This document shows positions 55,440 to 64,000 of a stretch of DNA of 64,000 nucleotides, one piece after another. Both the position numbers and the translations under genes were made by a program. Source of the DNA: Neoceratodus forsteri (taxonomy: Eukaryota; Chordata; Ceratodontiformes; Ceratodontidae); assembly GCA_016271365.2 (NCBI GenBank), contig CM028132.1, forward strand, positions 589,069,001 to 589,133,000, in the 5' to 3' direction. Each line of letters opens with the position of its first letter. Within the stretch, counting starts at the first letter, position 1. The notes below the pieces were generated by a model, which had not been told where the DNA came from, did not search any database, and was given only the letters and a program-made list of their open reading frames with translations.

Positions 55440-55872
55440 CAAATTTCTACCACTGCTGATATTCATCAAGCCCAGATATCCTGGCACTGGTGCCCTTCCT
55501 ATTGGTCCCTGGACCCAGAGAAATGTGATGGAGTGGGGATCCTGTTTCGGGTGTGTCTTTGCCTTGGCAAGTTAGTTGATACTGAGCCTGGCCACTCCTT
55601 TGGGTGTCACCATTTGTGATGTTCTTTAGTTTCATCTCCCTGTATGCTCCTCAATGGAAGACCGTGTTGACTTGTTTAGAAAGATTTGTCCTTACTTGTT
55701 CACCCTAAGCCTCTAGTGGGGCAAGACTGACAAACCTTATTGTGATTCTACCTTTCTCAACAAATGGTATCTGATGCATCCTGATGGATGCTTACCAGGT
55801 TTCATGCAAGTAATGGCTTCACCTATTACAGGAATACCTTAGCCACTCATATCAACTTTATTTGGGAGGGAA
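55440..55872 (+). pseudogene. Tx1-like LINE endonuclease, first part
   Basis: WDGVGILFRVCL near 55528 and VSSPCMLLN near 55632 resemble the middle of APE-type endonucleases. The N-terminal Glu block is not clear. A stop-rich stretch follows. At about 55872 CR1 sequence begins. The end of this domain is found at 60886-60960. Confidence 0.45.
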
Positions 55873-56289
55873 CTTAGACAACTAGCACGTACAGTAACCT
55901 TCCCAGAGGTGCTGCCTGTCTATGGCAAGGCTGAGTTTAGGGTACCCACACCATGGGATTCAATGAATGGCTGAAAACTGGTGGAGCTCAGATTTTGGCT
56001 TCATTGGGGACTGGGGTCCACCTGAAGGGATACAGGCTCATACTGGTGCGATGGTCTGCACCTGTCCAGGAGGGAACCAGGATCCTAGGTGATAGGTTTA
56101 AATGCTTTATTGGCAAGCATTTAAACTAGCCAAGGGGAGACACTGTAAAGGAGCAGGAAACTAGCCTCCTCCCTCACAAAACAGGGTAGTTAGTGAGGTA
56201 AAGACTAGCTAGAGAAGCTGAAGGGAGCAGGGCAGGGTAAATGGAGAAAAGGCAAAGGCAGTAAGGACAGGGATGGGGCTAAAGGGAGG

Positions 56290-57120
56290 CATCAAAAATG
56301 GAGGGTGATGAGTACCAATGCCCATAGTCTGGGTAACAAGCTCCCTGCACTAGTGGCCTTGATGGAAGAGGGATGCCTGGATATCATGGCAGTGATAGAA
56401 ACATGGTACACAGAGAACTATGACTGGGATGTCAACATATCAGGGTACACAATGTACAGGAGGGACAGGGAGGGTAGAAGAGGAGGAGTAGCTCTCTACA
56501 TAAGGGAAGGGATCAAAGCAACAGAACGAAAGGTAAACAAGGAGGAGAGGAGGCACTGTGTGGTCACCCTGGAGACAGGAAATAGCACCACAATCTGCAC
56601 GGGGGTTGTATACAGACCCCCATCTCGGGGGAGGCAACAGACAAGGAAATGACAGAAGGCATCCTTAGAATGGTAGAAAGAGGGGCGATATTGTTGATGG
56701 GGGACCTGAATATACCAGATATTAAATGGAGCACCTTTGCTGCAGCCACATCCAAGAGCAGGGTCATTCTCGATGCCCTACAGTGGGCGTGCCTCAGACA
56801 GCTAGTGTTGGAACCCACTCGGGAGGGACAATCTTAGACCTGGTACTTAAACGGTGATAAGAGAGGATCTCAGATTTAGAAGTGAATAACCATCTGGGAA
56901 CAAGCGACACCAAACAGTGTGGTTCACTATAAACACAGCCGAGAGTCAAGCCACACAAAAGCAAGAGTATTGGACTTTAGGAGGGCTAACTTTGGGAAAA
57001 TGGGAGAGTGCCTCAGAAAAGCACTAGCAAATGGGCAAGAAGGAGGGTGAAGCAACAATGGGAAAAAGCAAAACAGCCATCACAGAGGCAACAAGCCTTT
57101 GTGTAAAGCAAATCAACAAA
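56290..57120 (+). pseudogene. CR1 copy 2 endonuclease
   Basis: The ORF at 56305-56652 is the best-kept part: MSTNAHSLGNKLPALVALME, AVIETWYTENYDWDVN (catalytic Glu) and RRGGVALYIREGIK, ending in VVYRPPS. This covers the N-terminal two thirds of the domain. The next block, ILLMGDLNIPDIKW near 56690 (GD-N motif), lies in a second frame. The SDH block near 56895 has lost its His by a deletion (SDTK in place of SDHQ). Confidence 0.8.
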
Positions 57121-58300
57121 ACAAAATGAAGGAAACAAACACTATGGTTTTCAAAAGAGGTAGCAGGAAGATTAGGAGAAAGTGGTATTCTATTATAAGG
57201 AAACACAGAAGAAGCAGGTCGAGAATTGTACCAGTTAAAGCAGAAGGAAGGGAAGGCAGTCAGAATAGCAAAGGCCGAACTGAGGAAAAATAGCCAACTC
57301 AGTTAAGAAGGGGATAAAACCTTTTATAGGTACATTAGGGAGGAAGAAAGACCAAGGGAGGGAGAGTGAGGCTTAATAAAGGGAAGGGGTGGGTAGAGAG
57401 TTACAGTGAAAGCAGGATATGGCATGAATACATCTGCTCAGTATCCACAAAAGAAAAGAAGCGGAGGTACTTAAACCAAAGAATAGAAGCACTTGGATAG
57501 GGTTCGATACCAGTCCATTCATAGAAGAAAGGGTCATGAAAGAACTCCTAAAACCAAAGGTGGGCAAAACAATGGGCCCTGATGGGATTCACTCCAAATT
57601 CTAAAAGAACTAAGGGGAGAACTAGTGACACCACTGACTACCTTTTTTAACAAATCATGGGGGGGGGTGATGTGGTACCTGAGGACTGGAGGAGGGTGGA
57701 TGTGATTCCCCTTCACAAAAGTGGGAGCAAGACAGAGGCAGGAAACAACAGACCTGTCAGTTTGACCTCAGTGGTAGGGAAATGATCGAATCACTTCTGA
57801 AGGAAAGAATTGTTGAGTACCTAGAGGCCAGTGGGGCACAGGACTCAAGGCAACATTATGTCAGTCGAATCTAATAGATTTCTTTGACTGGGTGACCAAA
57901 GTAGTAGACCAGGGAGGGGCTGTGGACATGACCTACCTAGACTTTAGCAAGGCATTTAATACAGTCCCATACAAAAGATTAATAAACAAGTTAGCCAGCT
58001 TGGGAGTGGGTCCCAGGATTGTAGCCTGAGTAAAACACTGGCTGGACAACAGGATGCAGAGGTAACAGTAAATGGAGTCCTCCAGAAGGGGGTTACTGGT
58101 GGGGGTGCCGCGAGGTTCAGTACTGGGACCAGTCCTCTTTAATGTCTTTATAGGTGACATTGCAGAGGGACTGGAAGGGAAAGTATGCCTCTTTGCAGAT
58201 GACACAAAGATCTGCAACAGAGTTGCTACACAAGTGGGAGTGGAAAGGATGAGTAGGGACTTGGCAAGGTTGGAAGAATTGTCAAAATATGGCAGCTAAG

Positions 58301-58853
58301 ACCGGCCGGTGGCACTGAGGGTTGAGGCACTGGCGCCACACCTCATGCCACGCCAGTGACCCAGGATTGGGAACAAGACCAGGTCATTGGGGGTCGGACT
58401 GGGATTGAGCGTCCATAGACTGCCTCCTGGTCCTAGGGTGGGTGGGGAATCCCACCATGCTGTGGCGGCCCTGGGATGCTCGGGGCACTACTGGAGTGCG
58501 GGATACTGGAGGGGACATGGCGGACGTTGGCACGCTGTGTCCGGACATCACTGCACATCCACATTCTGGGGGACCAATCAGGAGGAAAATGGCTGGGCGC
58601 AACAGTGCAGCTTGATGGCCACACTCCAAGCTGCTTGGAGGATTATGGCAGAGTCCTGTCAGGGAGGGTCCTGGGCTATCCTGGCTGGTTGAGGCAGAGG
58701 GGAGCCCTTCAGCGGGTTGGCAAGACGGCTGTCCCGGATCCTCCTGGGTGCAGTCTGAGCTACCCAGTTCTCTGGGCGGGCGGAGGGGGTGGCTGGATGC
58801 CCCAAACCGGAGTGCACCGCAGCAGGCAACAAAATGTTAAATGATAAAAAAAA
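58301..58853 (+). mobile_element. tRNA-derived SINE, family A copy 5
   Basis: A ~15 bp target duplication, AAATATGGCAGCT(T)AG, lies at 58285-58300 and 58854-58869. The head has GAGGGTTGAGGCACTGGCG (A-box) and GTGACCCAGGATTGGGAAC (B-box zone), then a ~430 bp GC-rich body, and ends GATAAAAAAAAAAA. Precise duplication inside CR1 codons gives the exact borders and the full length, ~553 bp. Confidence 0.9.
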
Positions 58854-58986
58854 AAATATGGCAGCTTAGATTCAGTGCAAAGAAGTGCAAAGTAATGCAA
58901 CTAGGAAACAAAAACCCAGGGGGACAGTACATAATGTGGACAGAGGTAATAACAGCAACAAAAATAGAAAGGGACCTGGGGGTAGT

Positions 58987-60203
58987 TGTCACAAGCCCCT
59001 GGTCCCTCAAACCCCGGGCAGCCAGGTGGGACCTCCCCCTTTTCAACAACTCATGAACAGGAGTAAGGGATTCGGAAGAGTTACCAGCCTTCTTTTTCCC
59101 AGTGGGAGGGTGGATTCTGTAGTTTCAAGTCTCTTGACTCTGCACCATCTTCAGTATTTGAATACCACCATGGCCACTGGCTACATCTTGCCTAAGTAGT
59201 TTGAGTACTATAGCGAGCAGTACTATCTGTCAAGGTGCACATTCTTTTCAAAACCCTTATGTTAAAATGTTAAATCACACAACCAGACCCCAGGCAGAGT
59301 TGATAAGAAAATCATAAAAGTTTACTTAAAAGCAATACAGAAAATTATACAGTTTGGAACAACTTTGAAATGCACATAATATCAAAAGTAAAACTGGACA
59401 GTTTACAGAAAACACTAGACTGTATTCTAAACTATACCTTGTTTTGATGTTAAGAGTTCAGACAAGGTTTTAAATGTCCTTGTACAGATGAGCCCATAAG
59501 CAACAGTTGTGTAGCAAGTGTATATTCCAAATCAGTTCTCTGAAATGTCCTTTTTAAAAAGTCTTTAGGCACTTCCTTGGTGCAAAGTCTTGGTTTCCAA
59601 AATTCTGACTTAAAAATTAGAATTTTCTGTTCAGTATGTGACAAGCCAAACTTTCCACACACTCAGGTCTGGTTTTAGAGATTTTTCGAGGTCTATACAT
59701 ATACTTCTGGTCTTCAAGTATATGCCAGCTGGACAGGCGATCTGATCCCCAGCTAAACTGTTTATCAACTGCCCTTAGTTCAAAAAGTGTGTCTCATAAA
59801 TACATGCTGGTCATTTTCAAGCCACACCCACTGTGTGATGGGGTGCAACAGTTTACCTTTCCCTGAAGGTGTCACTGTGTTTCCATGTCATTTTTCATGT
59901 CAGCCCCAGTTATATCTGGTCCATGCATTTTGCTTGACCCCTGACCCCTAGGTCACTACATTACCTTCTGGTGTTATTGGAAGTTAGACACCCAGTCTTC
60001 TCTAACAGTTATGGTTTCTGGGCCCCATAAAACTGTCTCCCTTATCTGGAGATGTACCAGATCTACCCTACCCATTAGAACAATTAAGGTTAGTTTTGCA
60101 ATTTCAGTCCTAAGGCTTTTTAAACAGACAAGGCTTCATTCTAGTACAGTACAGCATGTACAATATGAACCCACATAAATGGATATAGGCCTGTCATGTA
60201 ACA
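58987..60203. mobile_element. Probable solo LTR inserted in CR1 copy 2
   Basis: The 1217 bp insert begins TGTCACAAGC and ends CATGTAACA, with TG...CA ends, and is flanked by GTAGT on the left and GCAGT on the right, a 5 bp duplication with one mismatch. CR1 sequence resumes exactly after it. It has no ORF with motifs. The orientation is unclear; TTTATT-type signals in reverse suggest minus. Confidence 0.6.
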
Positions 60204-60885
60204 GCAGTCATATCAGATCATGTAAAGGTAGGCAGGCAATGTGAGAAGACAGTAAGGAGATGGGGGGATACAGGGATGCATAGGGAGAGGCATCACCAGT
60301 AGAAAACAGAAGTTGTTATCCCTCTGTACAGACAGTTGTTGAGACCCCATCTGGAATACTGCATGCAGTTCTGGAGACCCCATCTCCACAAGAACATAGA
60401 CAGGATGGAGGCAGTCCAGAGGTGGGCAACTAAAATGGTGCAGGGTCTGCAGGAGAAGCCATACAACGAGAAACTAAAGGGGCTTAATATGTATACCCTC
60501 GAGGAAAGGAGGGAGAGGGGGGACAAGATAGAAACTTTCAAGTACCTCAAGGGAATCAACAAAGTCCAAGAGGGTAGCATCTTTCAGAAAGAGTGATGTG
60601 CAAGAACAAGGGGGCACAATTTGAAGACAGAGGGGGGATAGCTTAGGGCAGTGTGAAAGTATTTTTTTCATGGAGAGGTGGTGGATGTATGGAATGGCCT
60701 TCCTGAGGAGGTTATAGTGTCAAAGACAGTGGGGAATTCAAGAATGCATGGGACAGACATAAAGCAATTCTAGTGGGGGTAGGACAAAGTAGGCTGTTGG
60801 TTAACTAGGATCTGCAGCTTATCCAATAGGTAGGGAAATAGGCAGACTGGGTGGGTCAAGTGGTCCTTACCTACTGTCAAAGTAT

Positions 60886-61010
60886 ATTTTCACTGCAGCC
60901 CATGTGTTTGCCCACCACATTACTGTGACCCCAATTGAAACTTCTGATCACCTGCTGCTTGGGGGTTCCTTTTCTGGCAATCCTGTGATTCATCCTGGCC
61001 TGGCCCTGTG
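60886..61010 (+). pseudogene. Tx1-like LINE endonuclease, last part
   Basis: VTPIETSDHLLLGG near 60928-60970 contains the SDH block of APE-type endonucleases. Its upstream half is at 55440-55872, across the CR1 insertion. Confidence 0.5.
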
Positions 61011-61019
61011 ATGCTTCAA

Positions 61020-62320
61020 TATCTCTTCCTTGTGGGACATTGCAGTTCAGACTACCTTGAGGGACTTAATACGTGATAGATGGTCTGTACTCTGTATGTA
61101 TGATTCCTTGGGAGATAGGTGGGTGGATTCGAAATGTGCCTTTAAATCTTTGCATCATACTGCTTCCCTCCAATCCCATTCACGTTGGTTTCTGCAGTAT
61201 CTAACCCTGCACTCAACCTTTATGTGCCTTTTATCTGCTGCCCACACCTCCCAGATGATCTCTCAGGCCCAGATCATAAATGTGAAGGAGGTGAAGAAGC
61301 ACCTGCAGTATGACAGAATAACATCCCTATACATGGAACATAATTCTGGCACCCAGGTCTGCTCAGGTGGAAGCAATGCCTTTGCAAGCTATAAAGAGAG
61401 GGTCTTGAAATGAAGCATTATTTCACTCTGTATGGTGAACAGCCAATTGGCCCAATCCCTGGCTGAGATTCTCCAGGATGTGTATCTCTATTTAACTGAT
61501 TTATTTTGTTCTAGCCTTCCAACTCCTTCAGTTGCTTCCTTTTTGCACTCCGTTGAGGTATCCTCCATTCCACACAAGGCTATATCCTCCTGATTGGCTC
61601 GATTACTGGAGCTGAGGTCCAGCAGGCTGTTTCTGCCCTTCAGAACTGTACTGGCCCAGGCATGGATGGCCTTACATCCGAATTTTATAAACAGCATGTA
61701 GATGACCTCCTTGATATGTTGGTCCAGGTTTATAATTGATGTTATCCAACCCTCCCCATCTCTGTGAAGCAATTCAGATCTTTCTATATAAAAAGGAGAT
61801 GTTGCTGATATTCTCAGTTTGTGCCCCTTCTGTTTGTTGAATACAGGCCTTAAAATCCTCATGAAGCCCGGCTGACTTGTGCGGTCCGGATGGTCATACT
61901 TGACTTTAGACCTGTTCTACCCTGGTCGGTCCACCTATGATATCCCGATTTGCTTCATGAAGTTTTTTCCAGCATCAGACAGATACTATTTCCAGTCTTG
62001 TCCTCTCCTTGACCAAGAAAGACATTTGATCGGGTTTCCCAGTCTTATTTATTTTCAGTCCTTCAGCACTACGGTATCCCTCCTTTCTGTGGCTGGATTT
62101 GTAACCTCTGCAGTGCTACGAGTTTGTTCCCTATTATTAATGGACATTTGGGTAGACAAATTCCGGTTTGCTCTGGGGTCTTAAGGTTTCTTCTATGCCC
62201 CTCCTGTATGTCTTCTGTATTGACCTGATCCTGTACAAAATGTTAGCCCATTCATATGATGTAAGACTTCAACCTACCAGAAGAGGGTATATTCCTGTCC
62301 ATTGGATATAGTATAACTCT
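61020..62320 (+). pseudogene. Tx1-like LINE reverse transcriptase
   Basis: The segment 61030-61413 is the linker between endonuclease and RT, with a helical AAHTSQMISQAQIINVKEVK stretch. RT follows in several frames: a GPGMDGLTSEFY block near 61653-61685 (the RT entry motif GPDGxxxEFY), SLCPFCLLNTG-type sequence near 61815, FDRVSQSYLF-equivalent near 62025-62055, and GWICNLCSATS plus INGHLG near 62090-62150. The catalytic block is beyond recognition or lost. Order and spacing fit the Tx1/L1 branch of LINEs and not CR1 or L2. Confidence 0.55.
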
Positions 62321-63040
62321 GAACTAGTTCTTCCTTATCACCCATTATTTAAAACATCTGAAATGCTTACCCAGCTAACAAATGAGAGGATCCCAAACTT
62401 TACTTGGGATGTTCTGTGGTTAGTATCCACAGAAAAATTGGTGTTAAAAATAACAATAAACAATCTTATGACGGAAAGATATTGCTTAAGACCAAACTGT
62501 AACAACACGCGGGTTTGTTAGCCCAGTTTGGACATTCCTGTTTGTTACCATGTTCTTCTAATCCCCTTCCCCCTCTGCAGCTCTGACTGCTCTGCCATGT
62601 GACAGAGGAGCCTCAGAGGACAATCCTCAGCCTGGAAGGTCAAGTAAGCGTGCAGTGGTGGTTTGTGGGGTCCCCACCCTGAAAACTGTTTTTCAGCTGA
62701 ATATCCCTAGACCAGGTGGGAGGGCATACAAACTATCTTTTGTTCAGAAGACCAAGTAATAGAGGCAATTATCAATTTCCCACACAGCTGTACCCCAGGC
62801 AATACCAACATAATATAGCACATAGGAACCATACACTGCCTGGGTTGTTCAATGTTGCAATTACAAGTAAGGCTGAAAATGACAGCAGACGGGGTTTCTC
62901 AGATTTGTAATGGTTGCATAAAACTCACAGCATAGCAGCCGGATGGAAGATAACGTTTTCTCTATTCAATAGCTGGAAACTAGTTGAGCAATTTTTTGTC
63001 CCTATATAAGAAAATATGGGGCATCCACACTTTCTATCTT
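62321..63040. other. No recognisable feature
   Basis: Short ORFs only. No repeats with clear borders. Confidence 0.45.
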
Positions 63041-63046
63041 AAGATA

Positions 63047-63340
63047 ATACTCTGATATAAACTTTCAAGAACAACAATAATATAAACGTCTTTAAAACAG
63101 AGTCACATGAAAATCAGAGTAAATTAAGGAAACCAGTCTTCAAGTCCATAATAGTTAATGGAATCCCAAATCATCTAGATTTAGAAAAACTCCAGTAATA
63201 ATCTGATATGAATTTTCAAGAACAATAACACAAATGGCTTAAAACAGAGCCACATGAAAATCAGAATAAAAGGAAACCAGTTCTCAAGTCTGTGATAGTT
63301 AATAGAGTCCCAGATCGTCTAGATTGAGAAAAACTCAGTA
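63047..63340 (+). repeat. Two-copy ~150 bp tandem repeat
   Basis: TCTGATATAAACTTTCAAGA, CACATGAAAATCAGAGTAAA, GGAAACCAGTCTTCAAGTC and CATCTAGATTTAGAAAAACT recur about 150 bp downstream with scattered changes (TCTGATATGAATTTTCAAGA and so on). Confidence 0.8.
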
Positions 63341-63344
63341 ATCA

Positions 63345-64000
63345 TGCATTTAACATCTGTAAATGTTTACATCAATACTAGCAGCCACCAATGTGTCCTG
63401 AAGACAATCCTGTTTCCTGTGCTTCTAAGCCATCCCTCGTCCTTCACCTCTCCGTCTCTCTCTGTTCCACTAATGTTTCAGCCAGCCACTTACCTGTGCC
63501 CAGCAGGTTTAAGAAGAAGACCTTGTCATTGTGTACTGTCCTAAGGCAGGTGGGGTAGACCACTGAGTGGCTAATCCTGGCTTCCCCCAAGGTTTTGCAT
63601 ACCCTGTCAGTATTTTTACACCTTTGGTTGCTTAAGATATGTTTAGGGGGAATATATAGATTTATTGCTCAGTCTTCATGATCTGGCCTCTCAATACAGC
63701 GTCACCACCAGTTATTTTTAGAAAGCACATGGCTCCATTGAAGACTACAGCCTACCATGCAGCGTAATCCTGTATACTTTCTGGATCCCCAAAGAAACAT
63801 CCTCACCCTCCACTCTCAAATTATCCAAAACCTACTCACAAATAAAGAAGAGGGGATAACCCCCCTCCAGTCTCTTATGGGGACCCAGAGCCTGCCGGTT
63901 TGCTGAGCTAGAGTCTCTAGATGACCATAAAGATATTGGTTTTCATTCACATGTTCCATAGTGGCTGTTGCATTGGTGGTTGTCAACACTTGTTTCTGTG
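63345..64000. other. No recognisable feature
   Basis: No motif-bearing ORF or bounded repeat was seen up to the window end. Confidence 0.45.

Larger units (their letters stand above)
57590..60760 (+). pseudogene. CR1 copy 2 reverse transcriptase, interrupted
   Basis: TYLDFSKAFNTVPYKRL near 57940 and VPRGSVLGPVLFN near 58105 precede LFADDTKICNRVATQ near 58190, where the catalytic Asp pair is kept. The SINE breaks the gene at 58300, about 95 bp after the catalytic block. It resumes at 58870 until the LTR-like insert at 58987, then continues from 60209 with FWRPHLHKNIDRMEAVQR and MYTLEERRERGDKIETFKYL. A deletion of about 20 bp near 57855 also removed part of the RT finger region. Confidence 0.85.
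55873..60885 (+). mobile_element. Second CR1 LINE, 5' truncated, split twice
   Basis: It begins within the ORF1 3' end (TAACCTTCCCAGAGGTGCTGCC, equivalent to 38999 in the long copy) and ends at GTGGTCCTTACCTACTGTCA. It carries the same order of endonuclease, RT and 3' UTR, and is about 85-90% identical to the first copy by eye, but with more small deletions. A SINE at 58301-58853 and a 1.2 kb LTR-like insert at 58987-60203 interrupt it. Confidence 0.9.
52800..62320 (+). mobile_element. Tx1-like LINE, split by a CR1 insertion
   Basis: Left part (52800-55872): 5' region, an ORF1 with CCHC knuckles and the first part of the endonuclease. Right part (60886-62320): the endonuclease end (SDH) and RT. 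The endonuclease reading is cut by CR1 sequence and continues after it. The 3' end of the element was not found. Confidence 0.6.

Noticed and set aside
58301..58380. Possible tRNA gene
   Set aside because: SINE head bounded by a target duplication; the B-box is decayed.

Overview
The window looks like intergenic DNA from a large, repeat-rich vertebrate genome. No host exon, RNA gene, operon or prokaryotic feature is supported. Almost every recognisable coding stretch is a damaged transposable element. The mix is CR1, L2-like and Tx1-like LINEs, DIRS-type tyrosine-recombinase elements, a Gmr1-like Ty3/Gypsy element, retrovirus-like fragments, CORE-SINEs and two other tRNA-derived SINE families. 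This suits a lungfish or an amphibian. The weight of CR1 plus L2 favours lungfish, but the species is an inference and not read from a marker gene.

Layout: 1-4.2 kb holds two retrovirus-like pol/env-like fragments arranged head to head as a large inverted repeat. 4.5-4.8 kb is an L2-type LINE 3' end. About 7.5-12 kb is an old DIRS element broken up by three SINEs and a LINE tail. 15.3-27.9 kb is one Ty3/Gypsy element bounded by two LTRs, in which integrase lies upstream of reverse transcriptase; an L2-like LINE and then a 5.9 kb DIRS element sit inside its integrase gene, and the codon phase resumes exactly across both junctions. 28-36 kb is a patchwork of CATGGT-rich blocks, SINE copies, LINE tails and two inverted-repeat elements. 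37.1-42.3 kb is a nearly complete CR1 LINE preceded by three tandem ~305 bp monomers, each carrying a TATA box about 30 bp before the next monomer. 43-52.8 kb has antisense L2 remnants, a 175 bp hAT-type MITE with a perfect 8 bp target duplication, and SINEs. 52.8-62.3 kb is a Tx1-like LINE split by a second CR1, which is itself split by a SINE and by a probable solo LTR.

The elements do not work together as a pathway, but they can be ordered in time by nesting. The strongest leads are the integrase-before-RT Gypsy element, the CR1 monomer promoter array, and a covarying hairpin just before the A-rich tail of L2-type LINEs. The sharing of a 3' tail between a SINE family and an L2-type LINE (a mobilisation partnership) and the CATGGT-rich blocks come next. 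Coordinates of degraded repeats are approximate unless a target-site duplication is cited.
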